Numbered from the stretch's first letter, positions 45,264 to 54,348 are shown. The stretch is 64,000 nt of DNA from Nostoc sp. C052 (GCF_013393905.1 NZ_CP040272.1:1798001-1862000), one strand, 5' to 3'. Notes: a model not told the origin generated them from the letters alone. Numbers and translations: made by a program.

Positions 45264-46379
45264 ATGGATTGGTGGCGAAGACTGAAGAAAAATCCTTTGG
45301 CACGATTTGGGGCAATTTTGCTGTTAATTTTCTATATAGGAGTAATTGCCGCTGATTTCGTAGCTCCTTATGATCCCTATGCTTCACAGCCTAATGGTTC
45401 ACTACTGCCACCAACTAAGATACACTGGGTTTCTCAATCAGGACAGTTTGTCGGGCCTTATGTTTATCCGACAACTCAGGGAGATACGAATTTAGATACA
45501 GGCGATCGCAAACTCATTATAGACTCGACAAAGCCCTCACCCCTGCGTCTATTTGTCTCCGGGCCAGAATACCGATTGTTGCAGATGAGTTTGCCATTAC
45601 CCCCAAAGTGGGATGAAGTCACAATCTTTGGTGGTATCCCCTTAAATTGGCATTTATTTGGCACAACAACTGGCGCAAAATTAAACATCTTCGGCACTGA
45701 TGACCAAGGCCGCGACCAATTTAGTCGCCTGCTGCATGGCGGTCGCATCAGTATGTTTATCGGGATTTTTGGTATTATCATTACCTATCCCCTCGGTTTA
45801 CTCATCGGGGGAATTTCTGGCTATTTCGGCGGTGTGACTGATAGCGTCATTATGCGCTTGGCAGAAGTGCTAATGACTTTCCCCAGTATTTATCTTTTGG
45901 TAACATTGGGCGCAGTCTTACCCGCAGGTTTAAGTAGTACCCAGCGCTTTTTGCTGATTGTGGTGATTACTTCGGTGATTAGCTGGGCTGGTTTAGCACG
46001 GGTCATTCGGGGACAGGTGCTATCACTTAAAGAGCGAGAATTTGTTCAAGCAGCGCGGGCAATGGGCGCGAACCCACTTTATATCATCCTCCGCCACGTT
46101 TTACCACAAACGGCTAGTTATGTCGTTATCTCTGCGACTCTTGCAATTCCCAGCTTTATTGGTTCAGAAGCGATATTGAGTCTCATCGGCTTGGGAATTC
46201 AACAACCAGACCCCTCTTGGGGCAATATGCTTTCTCTGGCTAGCAATGCTTCAATTTTGGTACTGCAACCTTGGTTAATCTGGCCGCCGGCTGTGCTGAT
46301 TATCCTCACAGTGTTGGCATTCAACTTACTCGGTGATGGGCTGAGAGATGCACTCGACCCACGTAGTTTAAGAAGATAA
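45264..46379 (+). CDS. Peptide/nickel-type ABC transporter permease (DppC-like)
   Basis: This 371-residue inner-membrane subunit has one N-terminal helix (about 15-35) followed by a long periplasmic segment (about 36-160), longer than in E. coli DppC, and five more helices. The EAA loop for contact with the ATPase is QAARAMGANPLYIILRHVLP near residue 270. With the DppB-like permease (51441-52466) and the SBP (52696-54348) it would form an importer for peptides or similar solutes. It lies on the other strand and is separated from them by a 5-kb island. No ATPase subunit is in the window. Confidence 0.93.
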   Translation: MDWWRRLKKNPLARFGAILLLIFYIGVIAADFVAPYDPYASQPNGSLLPPTKIHWVSQSGQFVGPYVYPTTQGDTNLDTGDRKLIIDSTKPSPLRLFVSGPEYRLLQMSLPLPPKWDEVTIFGGIPLNWHLFGTTTGAKLNIFGTDDQGRDQFSRLLHGGRISMFIGIFGIIITYPLGLLIGGISGYFGGVTDSVIMRLAEVLMTFPSIYLLVTLGAVLPAGLSSTQRFLLIVVITSVISWAGLARVIRGQVLSLKEREFVQAARAMGANPLYIILRHVLPQTASYVVISATLAIPSFIGSEAILSLIGLGIQQPDPSWGNMLSLASNASILVLQPWLIWPPAVLIILTVLAFNLLGDGLRDALDPRSLRR

Positions 46380-46388
46380 GCCCTCAAT

Positions 46389-46611
46389 AATAGCAAATGC
46401 GTACTCCGAAATAGCAAATGCGTACTCCGAAATAGCAAATGCGTACTCCGAAATAGCAAATGCGTACTCCGAAATAGCAAATGCGTACTCCGAAATAACA
46501 AATGCGTACTCCGAAATAGCAAATGCGTACTCCGAAATAACAAATGCGTACTCCGAAATAGCAAATGCGTACTCCGAAATAACAAATGCGTACTCCGAAA
46601 TAGCAAATGCG
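46389..46611. repeat. Ten tandem 21-bp direct repeats
   Basis: The unit is AATAGCAAATGCGTACTCCGA with occasional G-to-A change at base 5; ten full copies run from 46389 to 46598 and a partial copy runs into a GCGATCGC site. It fills the gap between the convergent dppC-like gene and the ATPase gene. There are no spacers, so it is not a CRISPR array. Confidence 0.92.
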
Positions 46612-46622
46612 ATCGCTCTAAT

Positions 46623-49358
46623 CTACTGTTGCAAAACCCAACGGCGGAACAGTTCTACCATAATCCGCCAGTTTCCCTGAGTTTCCTCAACTACATCATG
46701 ACGCTTCAGAGTATTCAGCGCTTCCTGTAAATCGGCATCGTTCATACCTGTAGATTGAGCTAAGGCATCCAGACTTAGCCCTTCTGGGTGAGGTGCAAGC
46801 ACTTGTACAATTGCTTGTTGACCCTCAGCACCCCGCGCCGCCTGACCCCAAACCCCATCAAAGTAGTAGCGTCCCCGCTTGAAAAACTCAGGGTCATTGA
46901 TAACTGCTTCCACATCTTCTACAGTGAAAACTGGGTCACGCGATCGCCCTTGCTCAAAAACAAAGTCATTGTAGCCGCGCACTAGCTGAAAACCCAGCAG
47001 TTGCACTAAATATGGTTGACCATGCGTCAGAGCATAAATTTCATCTAAAGCTTCCGGGATGTAGTCGAGGAGGAAATCTTCATTACCTGGGTTAGCGAGA
47101 ATTTGGCGAGTAGCTGCACGTTCTTGAAAGCCTACATGAATAGGAATAACGCTGGCAAAAAAGGGTTGAAAATAATCTGCTGTCATTTCCTCTAAGGTGT
47201 GTAAACCAGCAAAGGCAAAAGCGATTTTAGAACTCATTTGCACTAAACCGCGCAAAAAACCCATAAAGTCGATAGGGATTTTTTTCGCTTCAATTAAATC
47301 TTCAATTTTCTCAAACTCATCTAAGGCAATGATTAACCCACCATCTAGGTTTGCTTCAACCTGTTTTAAATAGCGTTCAAAAGTCCGGTAGGGGAGACTT
47401 AGTAAATCAGCGTCAGCTGGTGGTGGAAGTTTTACAGTTTGAGAAATTTCATCACAAATTGCCATTAGTACTTCACCCACACCTTGGGGGCTATCTCCCA
47501 AACGTAGCAAGTTGACGTATGCTAGCTGTATTTGTGAGCCTAGACAGTTAGCAGCGTTAAGCAGAATAGAGGTTTTACCCATTCGCCTGTGACCGTACAG
47601 AACTACAGACTGGAGTTGATTACCCATTACCCAGAGTTCTTCTAACTGTCTGATGATATCTTCTCGCCCAACAAAGAGATGACCTTGAACGGGGTCGCCT
47701 ACCACATAGGGGTTAGCGACAGGCTTGGTGATGGAAATTTCTCCCACTTCACCAGTGATTTGTAAAAGACTTTCTTTCCAAGTTTGAGCGATATCTATGA
47801 TTAAGCCTTGCTCTGCCTGCGGCAAGGTGTCGGCTTGATTTAGGATGCTTGTGAGTTCGCCTAATGCTCGATTGAGAGCTAAAGACCTGGCTGAACGTGA
47901 GACGCTGCGATTAACAAACTGGACATCTTCAACAACTCGACGCAGATTAGCAAGGATTTTCCAAGTAATTGGACGTAAAAGCGGTTCCTGGGGAAAAGGA
48001 GGAACTTGGATAGCTGCAATAGACGCTGATGTTTGAGCTTTTTGAAACGCTGTTAGAGTTTGGGCAAGGGTAAACATTTCCTCGCCGTAAAGTAGAGAAC
48101 GCACTACCAAAAAAGCCTCTATTGCTTTCGCTGGCTCATATTCATACAGATGCCAAAAACCAGCCGCAGCAGCACGGGCAGGAGTATCTAAACGAGTGTC
48201 TGTGTTAAAAGGAGCCTGTAAACTTTCTCGCCAAGAACGAGGGAAGAAAAAGAACCACGAGAAGGAGAAGAACTCTTTGATAAACGTTGACTTTAGGGTT
48301 TCATCTAGAGAAGCTGAAGCAAAACGTACTATATTCCAATCAAAAGGATTTGCCGCCAGTCGAGAAACATTCCAAATAAGTTGCTCTGAGGAGATTTTGG
48401 CAAGTACTCTATTGACTGCTTGGAGAACGGGAACGAATTGTAAAGTATATGCCAGCAGTTCATTAGTATTATGTAGACCTGTTTCCCAATCATTTTGCAA
48501 CCAATTTTGCAAGCGCCAAACAAGATTAGGAAGCGGAAGCGGAGTGATGCGGGGGAGTAGCCAACTACTGTTTTGGATGATTCGCAAGTTTAAAGGTGAG
48601 CCAATAAGCCAGGTTTCTGGACGCAGTACCGCCACGCCGAACGCCACGCCTACCGTTAAGCCTCCCGCGCCGAACGCCACGCCTACCGCCAAGCCTCCCG
48701 CGCCGAACGCCACGCCCAGCGCCACGCCTACCGCCACGCCTACCGCGCCTACCGCCACGCCTACCGCCACGCCTAACCCCACGCCTACCGCCACGCCTTC
48801 CGCCACACCTAGCGCCACGCCTAACCCCACGCCTAGCACCACGCCGAACGCCACGCCTAACGCCACGCCTAGCGCCACGCCTAACACCACGCCTACCGCC
48901 ACGCCTAACCCCACGCCTACCGCCACGCCTAGCGCCACGCCAAACACCACGCCTAGCGCCACGCCTAACGCCACGCCTACCGCCACGCCTACCGCCACGC
49001 CGAACGCCACGCCTACCGCCACGCCGAACGCCACGCCGAACGCCACGCCGAACCAATAAACTGAAACATTTACAGTCTGAAAAAATAGACCTACAGCTAG
49101 AGGTGTAATTACTGTTAAAACTAATCCTTGGAAAAGTAACTGACGTTGAATAGCATTTTGACGCAATAACTCCCATCCCTTCCGCCAATTCATTTCCCCT
49201 TCAGGAATATACCCACCCCCGAACCTGTCCACATACCACCGCAAAGCTTGCGGAAAGAAAAACACCCAATACAAAAGGCGCAGATAATCTAAGGGGTTCC
49301 ACAAAGAGAGGCGACGCTTCAACTTGGGCGCTAAGTCTAGGCGAGGTACTGGGGTCAT
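46623..49358 (-). CDS. Membrane-anchored STAND-like P-loop ATPase with GVAx glycine-zipper region
   Basis: The 911-residue protein has an N-terminal soluble part and a hydrophobic helix at about 74-94. At about 103-245 there is a low-complexity run of GVA(V/L/F) tetrapeptides that would make tightly packed membrane helices. A middle helical region and then a P-loop ATPase follow: Walker A YGHRRMGKTSIL near residue 590 and Walker B GGLIIALDEFEKIED near 672. A winged-helix-like C-terminus (LSLDALAQSTGMNDADLQEAL) ends WVLQQ. The layout is that of a STAND-type (archaeal-ATPase-like) switch protein. Start ATG 49358 has GGAGG seven bases upstream. The function is unknown. Confidence 0.88.
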   Translation of the reverse strand: MTPVPRLDLAPKLKRRLSLWNPLDYLRLLYWVFFFPQALRWYVDRFGGGYIPEGEMNWRKGWELLRQNAIQRQLLFQGLVLTVITPLAVGLFFQTVNVSVYWFGVAFGVAFGVAVGVAFGVAVGVAVGVALGVALGVVFGVALGVAVGVGLGVAVGVVLGVALGVALGVAFGVVLGVGLGVALGVAEGVAVGVGLGVAVGVAVGAVGVAVGVALGVAFGAGGLAVGVAFGAGGLTVGVAFGVAVLRPETWLIGSPLNLRIIQNSSWLLPRITPLPLPNLVWRLQNWLQNDWETGLHNTNELLAYTLQFVPVLQAVNRVLAKISSEQLIWNVSRLAANPFDWNIVRFASASLDETLKSTFIKEFFSFSWFFFFPRSWRESLQAPFNTDTRLDTPARAAAAGFWHLYEYEPAKAIEAFLVVRSLLYGEEMFTLAQTLTAFQKAQTSASIAAIQVPPFPQEPLLRPITWKILANLRRVVEDVQFVNRSVSRSARSLALNRALGELTSILNQADTLPQAEQGLIIDIAQTWKESLLQITGEVGEISITKPVANPYVVGDPVQGHLFVGREDIIRQLEELWVMGNQLQSVVLYGHRRMGKTSILLNAANCLGSQIQLAYVNLLRLGDSPQGVGEVLMAICDEISQTVKLPPPADADLLSLPYRTFERYLKQVEANLDGGLIIALDEFEKIEDLIEAKKIPIDFMGFLRGLVQMSSKIAFAFAGLHTLEEMTADYFQPFFASVIPIHVGFQERAATRQILANPGNEDFLLDYIPEALDEIYALTHGQPYLVQLLGFQLVRGYNDFVFEQGRSRDPVFTVEDVEAVINDPEFFKRGRYYFDGVWGQAARGAEGQQAIVQVLAPHPEGLSLDALAQSTGMNDADLQEALNTLKRHDVVEETQGNWRIMVELFRRWVLQQ
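48630..49055 (-). repeat. 12-bp tandem repeat coding for GVAx tetrapeptides
   Basis: On the coding strand the unit is GGCGTGGCGGTA with the last codon varying (GTA, TTA, TTC), giving GVAV, GVAL or GVAF. About 35 units fill this block. All three frames on each strand stay open over long stretches, which creates false open frames rich in PTAT or RRGV. Confidence 0.9.
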
Positions 49359-49672
49359 TATTCAACCTCCATTATTACTAATGAATGAAGAACCTAACCC
49401 CCCAGCCCCTTCCAGGGAAGGTGGAATAGGAGTAATCTTGCTCTCCTCCACTTGTAGGCTACCGTGTACGCACAAATCGTAGTTACTTTGAGATCCGGGT
49501 TTTACCCCCCTTAATCCCCCCCCTTCGACAAGCTCAGGGCATCGCTTGGAAAGGGGGGAAACAAGAAAATCTAGTTCCCTCCCCTTGGAGAGGGGAGGGT
49601 TAGGGTGGGGTAATTCGATAACTTGTGTGTACACCGTAGCCCCTTTTAGGGGAGAGGTAAAAGCGGTGTCAT
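49359..49672. other. Spacer between the two ATPase genes, repeat-derived
   Basis: It contains direct CCTAACCCCCCAGCCCC-like and CCTCCCCTTGGAGAGGGGAGG patches and the string CTTCGACAAGCTCAGG. An open frame over 49362-49715 is made of these patches and has no protein character. Confidence 0.6.
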
Positions 49673-50779
49673 TCATTGCAAACTCTCCACATACCGCGAA
49701 TAAGTTTGATAACACAATTGCATGAGTTTTCGAGGATGTCCGCCACTTTCTTGGATGAGTTGGATGATTTCTTCTTTAGCAAAACTCACAGAAGTTCTAG
49801 CTAGACGTTTGGTAATAAAAGCACGCATAGTAGATTCATCCCAAGGATGAATGTGTTCCTCTTGGCAAATACCTGCCAATGGAGAAGTATTACCTTGCTC
49901 CTGACTATCCTTAAAAAGGTTGTTCAGAGGTTCGGTGGCAGCTAAAATCAGCTTCAACGGAGCATTACTTCCTTCGGCTAAACCGCGCAAATAATCCCTT
50001 ATGTTGCGAGTAAAACCTTCGCCTGTAAGTTTTCCTACATTGTCTATAGCCAGTAGTATTTTACAACTTCGCAAATTGCGGGTTAATTGATAGTCTTTAC
50101 TTTCAGCTATACCAATCTCGTAGCACAATTCACTATAAAATTGACTTTCATTATGAAGTAAATTCAAGTCTAAGAAAACTGGCTGACGTTCAGTTTTGAG
50201 AAAATTTTTAGCCTGTTGGTTAATCATCCATAGCAGCGAAGATTTGCCAATTCCCTCTTCCCCAATTAAAACAATACTACTACCGCTATTCAATACCTCA
50301 AATACTCGCCGGATTTCGCGCTCTCGGTCAAAAAATAGATACTTTTCTTCTACTCTGCCACTAAAAGGAATAAAGGGATTTTGATTTAGCTCAGATATAG
50401 GATTATTAGGTAAGTCTGGAGAACTAGTATAATCTGATTCTGGCGCAGTGCTATAAGATAGTTTTTTAGTATGGTAATTGTAATTTCTCTCAAAAAAGTT
50501 TTCAAGTTCTTCCCTAAAGTTTCTTTTATCAAGGTCGTCTATATTTAAAACTTTCTTAATTTTATCAATTAATTTTTTACCTATTTCTTTTAAATACTGC
50601 TCTGTATATGGTTTGGCAGTAGGATTAGGCTTCCCTATTTTAGAAGGCATTTGACTATAATTCATCCCTTGCCAACTTAGTAGAAAAACTTTTTCTTCTA
50701 ACTTGCTTAGTAATACTACTTTTCCTTTCCTCTCCTCAAATATTTGCTTAATAGATTCTAATGCTTCTTCAGCTTCCAT
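49673..50779 (-). CDS. STAND-like P-loop ATPase with HTH-like N-terminus
   Basis: Residues 1-95 (EALESIKQIF...LSKLEEKVFLLSWQGMNYSQM...YLKEIGKKLIDKIKKVL) resemble the winged-helix-like domain that begins many cyanobacterial NB-ARC, WD40 and vWA-MoxR-associated proteins. An AAA/STAND ATPase follows: Walker A GEEGIGKSSLLW near 170, Walker B ILLAIDNVGKL near 240, and a sensor-like LILAATEPL. The protein stops soon after the ATPase core (368 residues), without the C-terminal repeats or effector usual in such proteins. It may therefore be a truncated or adaptor-type member. It lies upstream of the membrane ATPase on the same strand. Confidence 0.85.
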   Translation of the reverse strand: MEAEEALESIKQIFEERKGKVVLLSKLEEKVFLLSWQGMNYSQMPSKIGKPNPTAKPYTEQYLKEIGKKLIDKIKKVLNIDDLDKRNFREELENFFERNYNYHTKKLSYSTAPESDYTSSPDLPNNPISELNQNPFIPFSGRVEEKYLFFDREREIRRVFEVLNSGSSIVLIGEEGIGKSSLLWMINQQAKNFLKTERQPVFLDLNLLHNESQFYSELCYEIGIAESKDYQLTRNLRSCKILLAIDNVGKLTGEGFTRNIRDYLRGLAEGSNAPLKLILAATEPLNNLFKDSQEQGNTSPLAGICQEEHIHPWDESTMRAFITKRLARTSVSFAKEEIIQLIQESGGHPRKLMQLCYQTYSRYVESLQ

Positions 50780-50845
50780 TTAACCTGATTGAGTTGGTAG
50801 AGTAAAGTTAATACTTGGATAGAAGTTTATTATCTTACAGCAAAA

Positions 50846-50919
50846 CCTACATAATCCTACGTCTATGTAGATATTCTTTATATTTATGACCTAATCCTAC
50901 ATTTCCCTACATCCTACGT
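50846..50919. promoter_or_regulatory. CCTACAT/CCTACGT repeat array, candidate operator
   Basis: CCTAC occurs at 50846, 50856, 50896, 50906 and 50913, with an inverted copy ATGTAG at 50865-50870. Spacings of 10, 40 and 10 bases put four copies on one face of the helix. The array lies in the promoter region between the divergent HTH-ATPase gene and the small membrane protein gene. Confidence 0.55.
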
Positions 50920-50977
50920 ATAACTATGGACTACAGGCGAATATAGAGACATCGAAACAAAAAAAGAGTGCAAAACG

Positions 50978-51319
50978 ATGTCTACTTACTATCCTGTAAA
51001 TGAAAATTTAGCCACACAGCAACAGCCAATAGTTCAATCTCTAGATGTTCTCAGTCAGTCAAACAATACAGAACAACTTCTCGATATCGCTGAAAATATT
51101 ACTGCTGCTTTAAGCAAATCAGATACAGTCGAATTAGTTCAAGCTGGAGGTCAGACAGCAGAAAATATTTTTAAGGTCTTAGTGCAATATGGTGGTAAAC
51201 CAGTTGCAATTATCCTGGCTACTGCTGTTCTGATTGCAGCTACGGCTATACCGATCTTAGCCGTCAAAGTATCTCTGGGTCAGATAACTCAAATCGATAA
51301 TATTTCACAGACAAAATGA
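50978..51319 (+). CDS. Small single-helix membrane protein of unknown function
   Basis: This 113-residue protein has a polar, Gln/Asn-rich N-terminus (LATQQQPIVQSLDVL), an amphipathic stretch, and one hydrophobic helix at about 78-100 (VAIILATAVLIAATAIPIL), ending in a short polar tail. There is no signal cleavage site. It is divergent from the HTH-ATPase gene across a direct-repeat array, so the two may be co-regulated. It could be a membrane partner or effector of the ATPases (inference from position and size). The family is not recognised. Confidence 0.72.
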   Translation: MSTYYPVNENLATQQQPIVQSLDVLSQSNNTEQLLDIAENITAALSKSDTVELVQAGGQTAENIFKVLVQYGGKPVAIILATAVLIAATAIPILAVKVSLGQITQIDNISQTK

Positions 51320-51440
51320 TAGTTTTGTGTTGGGTTGAGTTTTGCTTAACCCAACCGATATTTCACTGTTTCATCTAATACAAAAGGGCGGGCAAGATGC
51401 CTACCCTACAAGAAGGTTAGAAAGAATTAAGAACTTTTTG

Positions 51441-52466
51441 TTAGTAGCGAATTCGTGGATCTACATAAGCATTTAAAATATCAATTAAAATGCTGGCACT
51501 GACAACGATCGCACCAAAAAAGACTAGCACTCCCTGGACTGTGGGATAATCGCGATCGGCGATCGCTTGATACAATCGATTAGCTAACCCAGGCCAAGAA
51601 AATGTTACCTCTGTCAAAATTGCCCCACCCAACAGAGATGCAAAAGTTAATCCCAAAACTGTAATTACTGGGATTAGGGCATTCTTTAAGGCGTGAGAGG
51701 CTAAAATCTTATTTTCACCAATACCTCTAGCTCTAGCGGCTTCTACATAATCTGCTTGCAAGGTTTGCTTTAAATTAACTCGCACAATTCGCTCAAAAAT
51801 TCCACTGAGCAAAATTCCTAGTGTGAGACTCGGTAAAGCCAGATGGTGTAAAGATGTAAAAAACTGGGTGAAGTTTCCACCGATTAAGCTATCAATTGTA
51901 TACAATCCAGTGACAGTAGCAGGAGCCGGAAGATTGGGTGGAAAGCGGTTGGAATTAGGAAACCAACCCAGTTGGACTGAAAAAATCAACTGCAAAAGCA
52001 TTCCCGCCCAAAACATGGGAAGTGCGTAAGTGATGATCCCAAATAAGCGCCCACCGACATCAAAATATGTTCCAGGACGGGAAGCCGAAAGAGTCCCAAC
52101 TGCAATTCCGACGATGAGTGCAACCGCCATACTACATATTGCTAACTCCACTGTCGCCGGGAAATATTGCCCAATGATGTCCCAAACATTTTGTCCGCGA
52201 CTCATTAAAGAGGTTCCCAAGTCAAAGCGCAGTATGCTTCCCAAATAATTTAGATACTGTAGCCACAGGGGAAGGTTTAAACCAAGTTGTTTTCGCAATT
52301 CTTCTTTAGCCGCTCCTGGCGCACGTCCACCAAGAATTGCATCTGCTGGATCTCCTGGTGTTGCTCTTAGTAAGAGAAATACAATGGTGATGATCGTTAA
52401 TAGTTGAAGTGGCGCAAGAAGCAAACGGGAAACAATGTAATATTGTAAAGCTTTAGAACGAGACAT
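51441..52466 (-). CDS. Peptide/nickel-type ABC transporter permease (DppB-like)
   Basis: This 341-residue inner-membrane subunit has six helices. The N-terminus reads YYIVSRLLLAPLQLLTIITIVFLLLRATPGDP, typical of DppB/OppB. The EAA loop is EAARARGIGENKILASHALKNALIPVITVLG near residue 235. It ends DILNAYVDPRIRY, also typical. I use the ATG at 52466; a TTG two codons earlier is possible. It follows the SBP gene (about 230 bases) on the same strand, with a REP palindrome between them. Confidence 0.93.
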   Translation of the reverse strand: MSRSKALQYYIVSRLLLAPLQLLTIITIVFLLLRATPGDPADAILGGRAPGAAKEELRKQLGLNLPLWLQYLNYLGSILRFDLGTSLMSRGQNVWDIIGQYFPATVELAICSMAVALIVGIAVGTLSASRPGTYFDVGGRLFGIITYALPMFWAGMLLQLIFSVQLGWFPNSNRFPPNLPAPATVTGLYTIDSLIGGNFTQFFTSLHHLALPSLTLGILLSGIFERIVRVNLKQTLQADYVEAARARGIGENKILASHALKNALIPVITVLGLTFASLLGGAILTEVTFSWPGLANRLYQAIADRDYPTVQGVLVFFGAIVVSASILIDILNAYVDPRIRY

Positions 52467-52634
52467 AAGCAATTCAAAGTTTAAAATTAAAAATGCAGTT
52501 TTTGTAACTATCTTAGCTATTAACTAGATATATGTTGAACATGAAATGTTTTATTGAATAGTCAAAAGCCAATGGTCAACAGTTATTACTAATAGACTTC
52601 TCCAGAAATTAAATATCCGTCACCCGGAACCCTT

Positions 52635-52663
52635 GTAGAGACGTAGCAGTGCTACGTCTCTAC
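52635..52663. repeat. GTAGAGACGTAGCA-type REP palindrome
   Basis: GTAGAGACGTAGCA faces TGCTACGTCTCTAC across one base, nearly identical to the copy upstream of the RAYT gene (11818-11846). It lies between the SBP gene and the permease gene, where it could affect the relative expression of the two. Confidence 0.85.
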
Positions 52664-52695
52664 ATTCTTTTTTGGAGATGACCAATGACTAATGA

Positions 52696-54348
52696 CTACT
52701 TTTTAAGTGTCTGGTAAACCAGAATTTGGGTAGGATTAAGTTGTACACTACTAACTCCTTTTTGGGCAAACACATAGTCTTTGTTTTGCCATAAGGGAAC
52801 GTAAGGTACATCAGTAGTTACTTGTGTTTGAATTTCTGCAAAAATTTTCTGACGCGCTTCGGGGTTTAGTTCTTTGCGTTGTTGATCAATCAGTTTATTG
52901 ATGGCTTCGCTATAGTAGAACGAACCCTGAGTTTGACTGCCTCCATCTTCGCATCCTTTAGCCACAGAACCTTTGTCACAAGCTAAAAATGGCTGAACGT
53001 AATTATCTGGATCTAAAAAGTCTGGATACCAATCTAGTAAAGCTGCTGGATACAAACCCTTAGCAATGTCTTTAAAGAAGGCTGGCCCTTCGGCGGGAGT
53101 GACTTCAAATTGGAGTATTCCATCCATTTTGACATCCACAAGGGATTTGAGTGTCTGTGCTGCCAAACTACGAGTCGGTGAACTAGAAGGATACCAAACT
53201 TGCACTTTGGCGGGATTTTCCTTGGAGAAACCAGCGATAGTTAGTAATTTTTTAGCTTGATCAAAGTTAGCATCGCCATATTTATCTTTGAATAATGGCA
53301 CAGAAACTTTAAATGTGGTGGGAATCATGCTATATAGCGGATCTGCTTGACCAAGTAACACTCGCTCGTTTAAAAGTGGACGGTCAATGATGGATGCGAT
53401 CGCTTGTCTTACCTCTAATTTATCTAAAGGCTTTTGATTCCGGTTCAATACCAGATAACTTACTACACTACCTTCAGCTGCGATCGCTTGCCAATCTCCT
53501 TTTTTACCACCTTCTTCTAAACTGCGATTTTGATCTGGTTGCAGCGACAAATAAGCTACATCCACCGCGCCTGTACGAAAAGCATTAAATAAATTAACCG
53601 GACTAGTTTGAATTTGGAGGTTAACACCCTTGTTAGCTGGTTTTTCTCCCCAATATTTATCAAACACATCAAATCGGATGGAATCAGTACCATACTGCGC
53701 TAATTTGTAAGGGCCGGTTCCCACAAAAATATTCGGCTTGAATTTACCAGCACCGAGTTCGTAAGCTTTTGGTGAAACTGCACACACCCCAGGAAATGCC
53801 AACAGTGAGGGAAACGCTGCAAAGGGCTTTTTCAGCTTAATTGTCAACTCATAGTCGCTTGTCGGTTTGATCGAATCTACTATATCAGCTAGTAAGAATG
53901 AGGGTTTTCCTTTATTTTGAATAAAGCGGTTGATGGTAAAGGCCATTGCTTGAGCGTTAAAGGGAGTCCCATCGTGAAAAACGACTCCCTGACGTAAGGG
54001 GATGGTATAAGTTAAACCGTCTTGACTGACTTTCGGTAATGCTGTAGCTAGCTGTGGCTTAATTTCGGTGCTTCCTGGTTCGTAGTTGTAGAGGCGATCG
54101 CTCATATTAAACACCAAGCCTAAAGATGCTAACTCATAAGCATCAGCCGGATCAAGGGTTCTGGGCTTGGCTGTTGTACCGATAGTAATCCGACCATCAC
54201 CTGTAGGGGTATTTACAGAACCAGATGGCGGCGTAGTTTGCTGCGAACGAGGAGCGCAACTAACAACTAAAAATAAACATAGACAAAACAAAGATAGGAA
54301 TTGTGTAATCCGACCCCACCGTTTCACGGACAAGGAAAACCAGGACAT
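52696..54348 (-). CDS. Peptide/nickel-type ABC transporter substrate-binding lipoprotein
   Basis: The 550-residue protein begins with a lipoprotein signal (FLSLFCLCLFLVVSC, Cys31 lipobox VVSC). It has SBP_bac_5 family features: RITIGTTAKPRTLDPADAYE at the start of the mature protein, GLTYTIPLRQGVVFHDGTPFNAQAMAFTINRF near 130, VGTGPYKLAQ near 220, and a C-terminal QTQVTTDVPYVPLWQNKDYV. It captures peptides or another oligomeric solute in the periplasm for the DppB/DppC-like permeases nearby. The specific ligand cannot be read from the sequence. Confidence 0.94.
   Translation of the reverse strand: MSWFSLSVKRWGRITQFLSLFCLCLFLVVSCAPRSQQTTPPSGSVNTPTGDGRITIGTTAKPRTLDPADAYELASLGLVFNMSDRLYNYEPGSTEIKPQLATALPKVSQDGLTYTIPLRQGVVFHDGTPFNAQAMAFTINRFIQNKGKPSFLLADIVDSIKPTSDYELTIKLKKPFAAFPSLLAFPGVCAVSPKAYELGAGKFKPNIFVGTGPYKLAQYGTDSIRFDVFDKYWGEKPANKGVNLQIQTSPVNLFNAFRTGAVDVAYLSLQPDQNRSLEEGGKKGDWQAIAAEGSVVSYLVLNRNQKPLDKLEVRQAIASIIDRPLLNERVLLGQADPLYSMIPTTFKVSVPLFKDKYGDANFDQAKKLLTIAGFSKENPAKVQVWYPSSSPTRSLAAQTLKSLVDVKMDGILQFEVTPAEGPAFFKDIAKGLYPAALLDWYPDFLDPDNYVQPFLACDKGSVAKGCEDGGSQTQGSFYYSEAINKLIDQQRKELNPEARQKIFAEIQTQVTTDVPYVPLWQNKDYVFAQKGVSSVQLNPTQILVYQTLKK

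Noticed and set aside
46199..46606. A minus-strand open frame of repeated LFRSTHL heptapeptides
   Set aside because: It is only the 21-bp tandem repeat read in an open frame; it overlaps the end of the dppC-like gene and has no ribosome-binding site.
46389..46611. Possible CRISPR array
   Set aside because: The 21-bp units abut each other with no spacers and no cas genes are present.
48196..49059. A plus-strand open frame rich in PTATPTATPNATP
   Set aside because: It is the complement of the GVAx repeat in the ATPase gene. The 12-bp unit keeps several frames open; the ATPase frame has the ribosome-binding site and real domains.
48565..49188. A minus-strand open frame of RRGVRRGG repeats
   Set aside because: It is the same 12-bp repeat in another frame of the ATPase gene.
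49362..49715. A 117-codon minus-strand open frame
   Set aside because: It is composed of spacer repeats (PLSKGRE, LSKRCPELVEGGG) typical of read-through of intergenic elements; no family resemblance.
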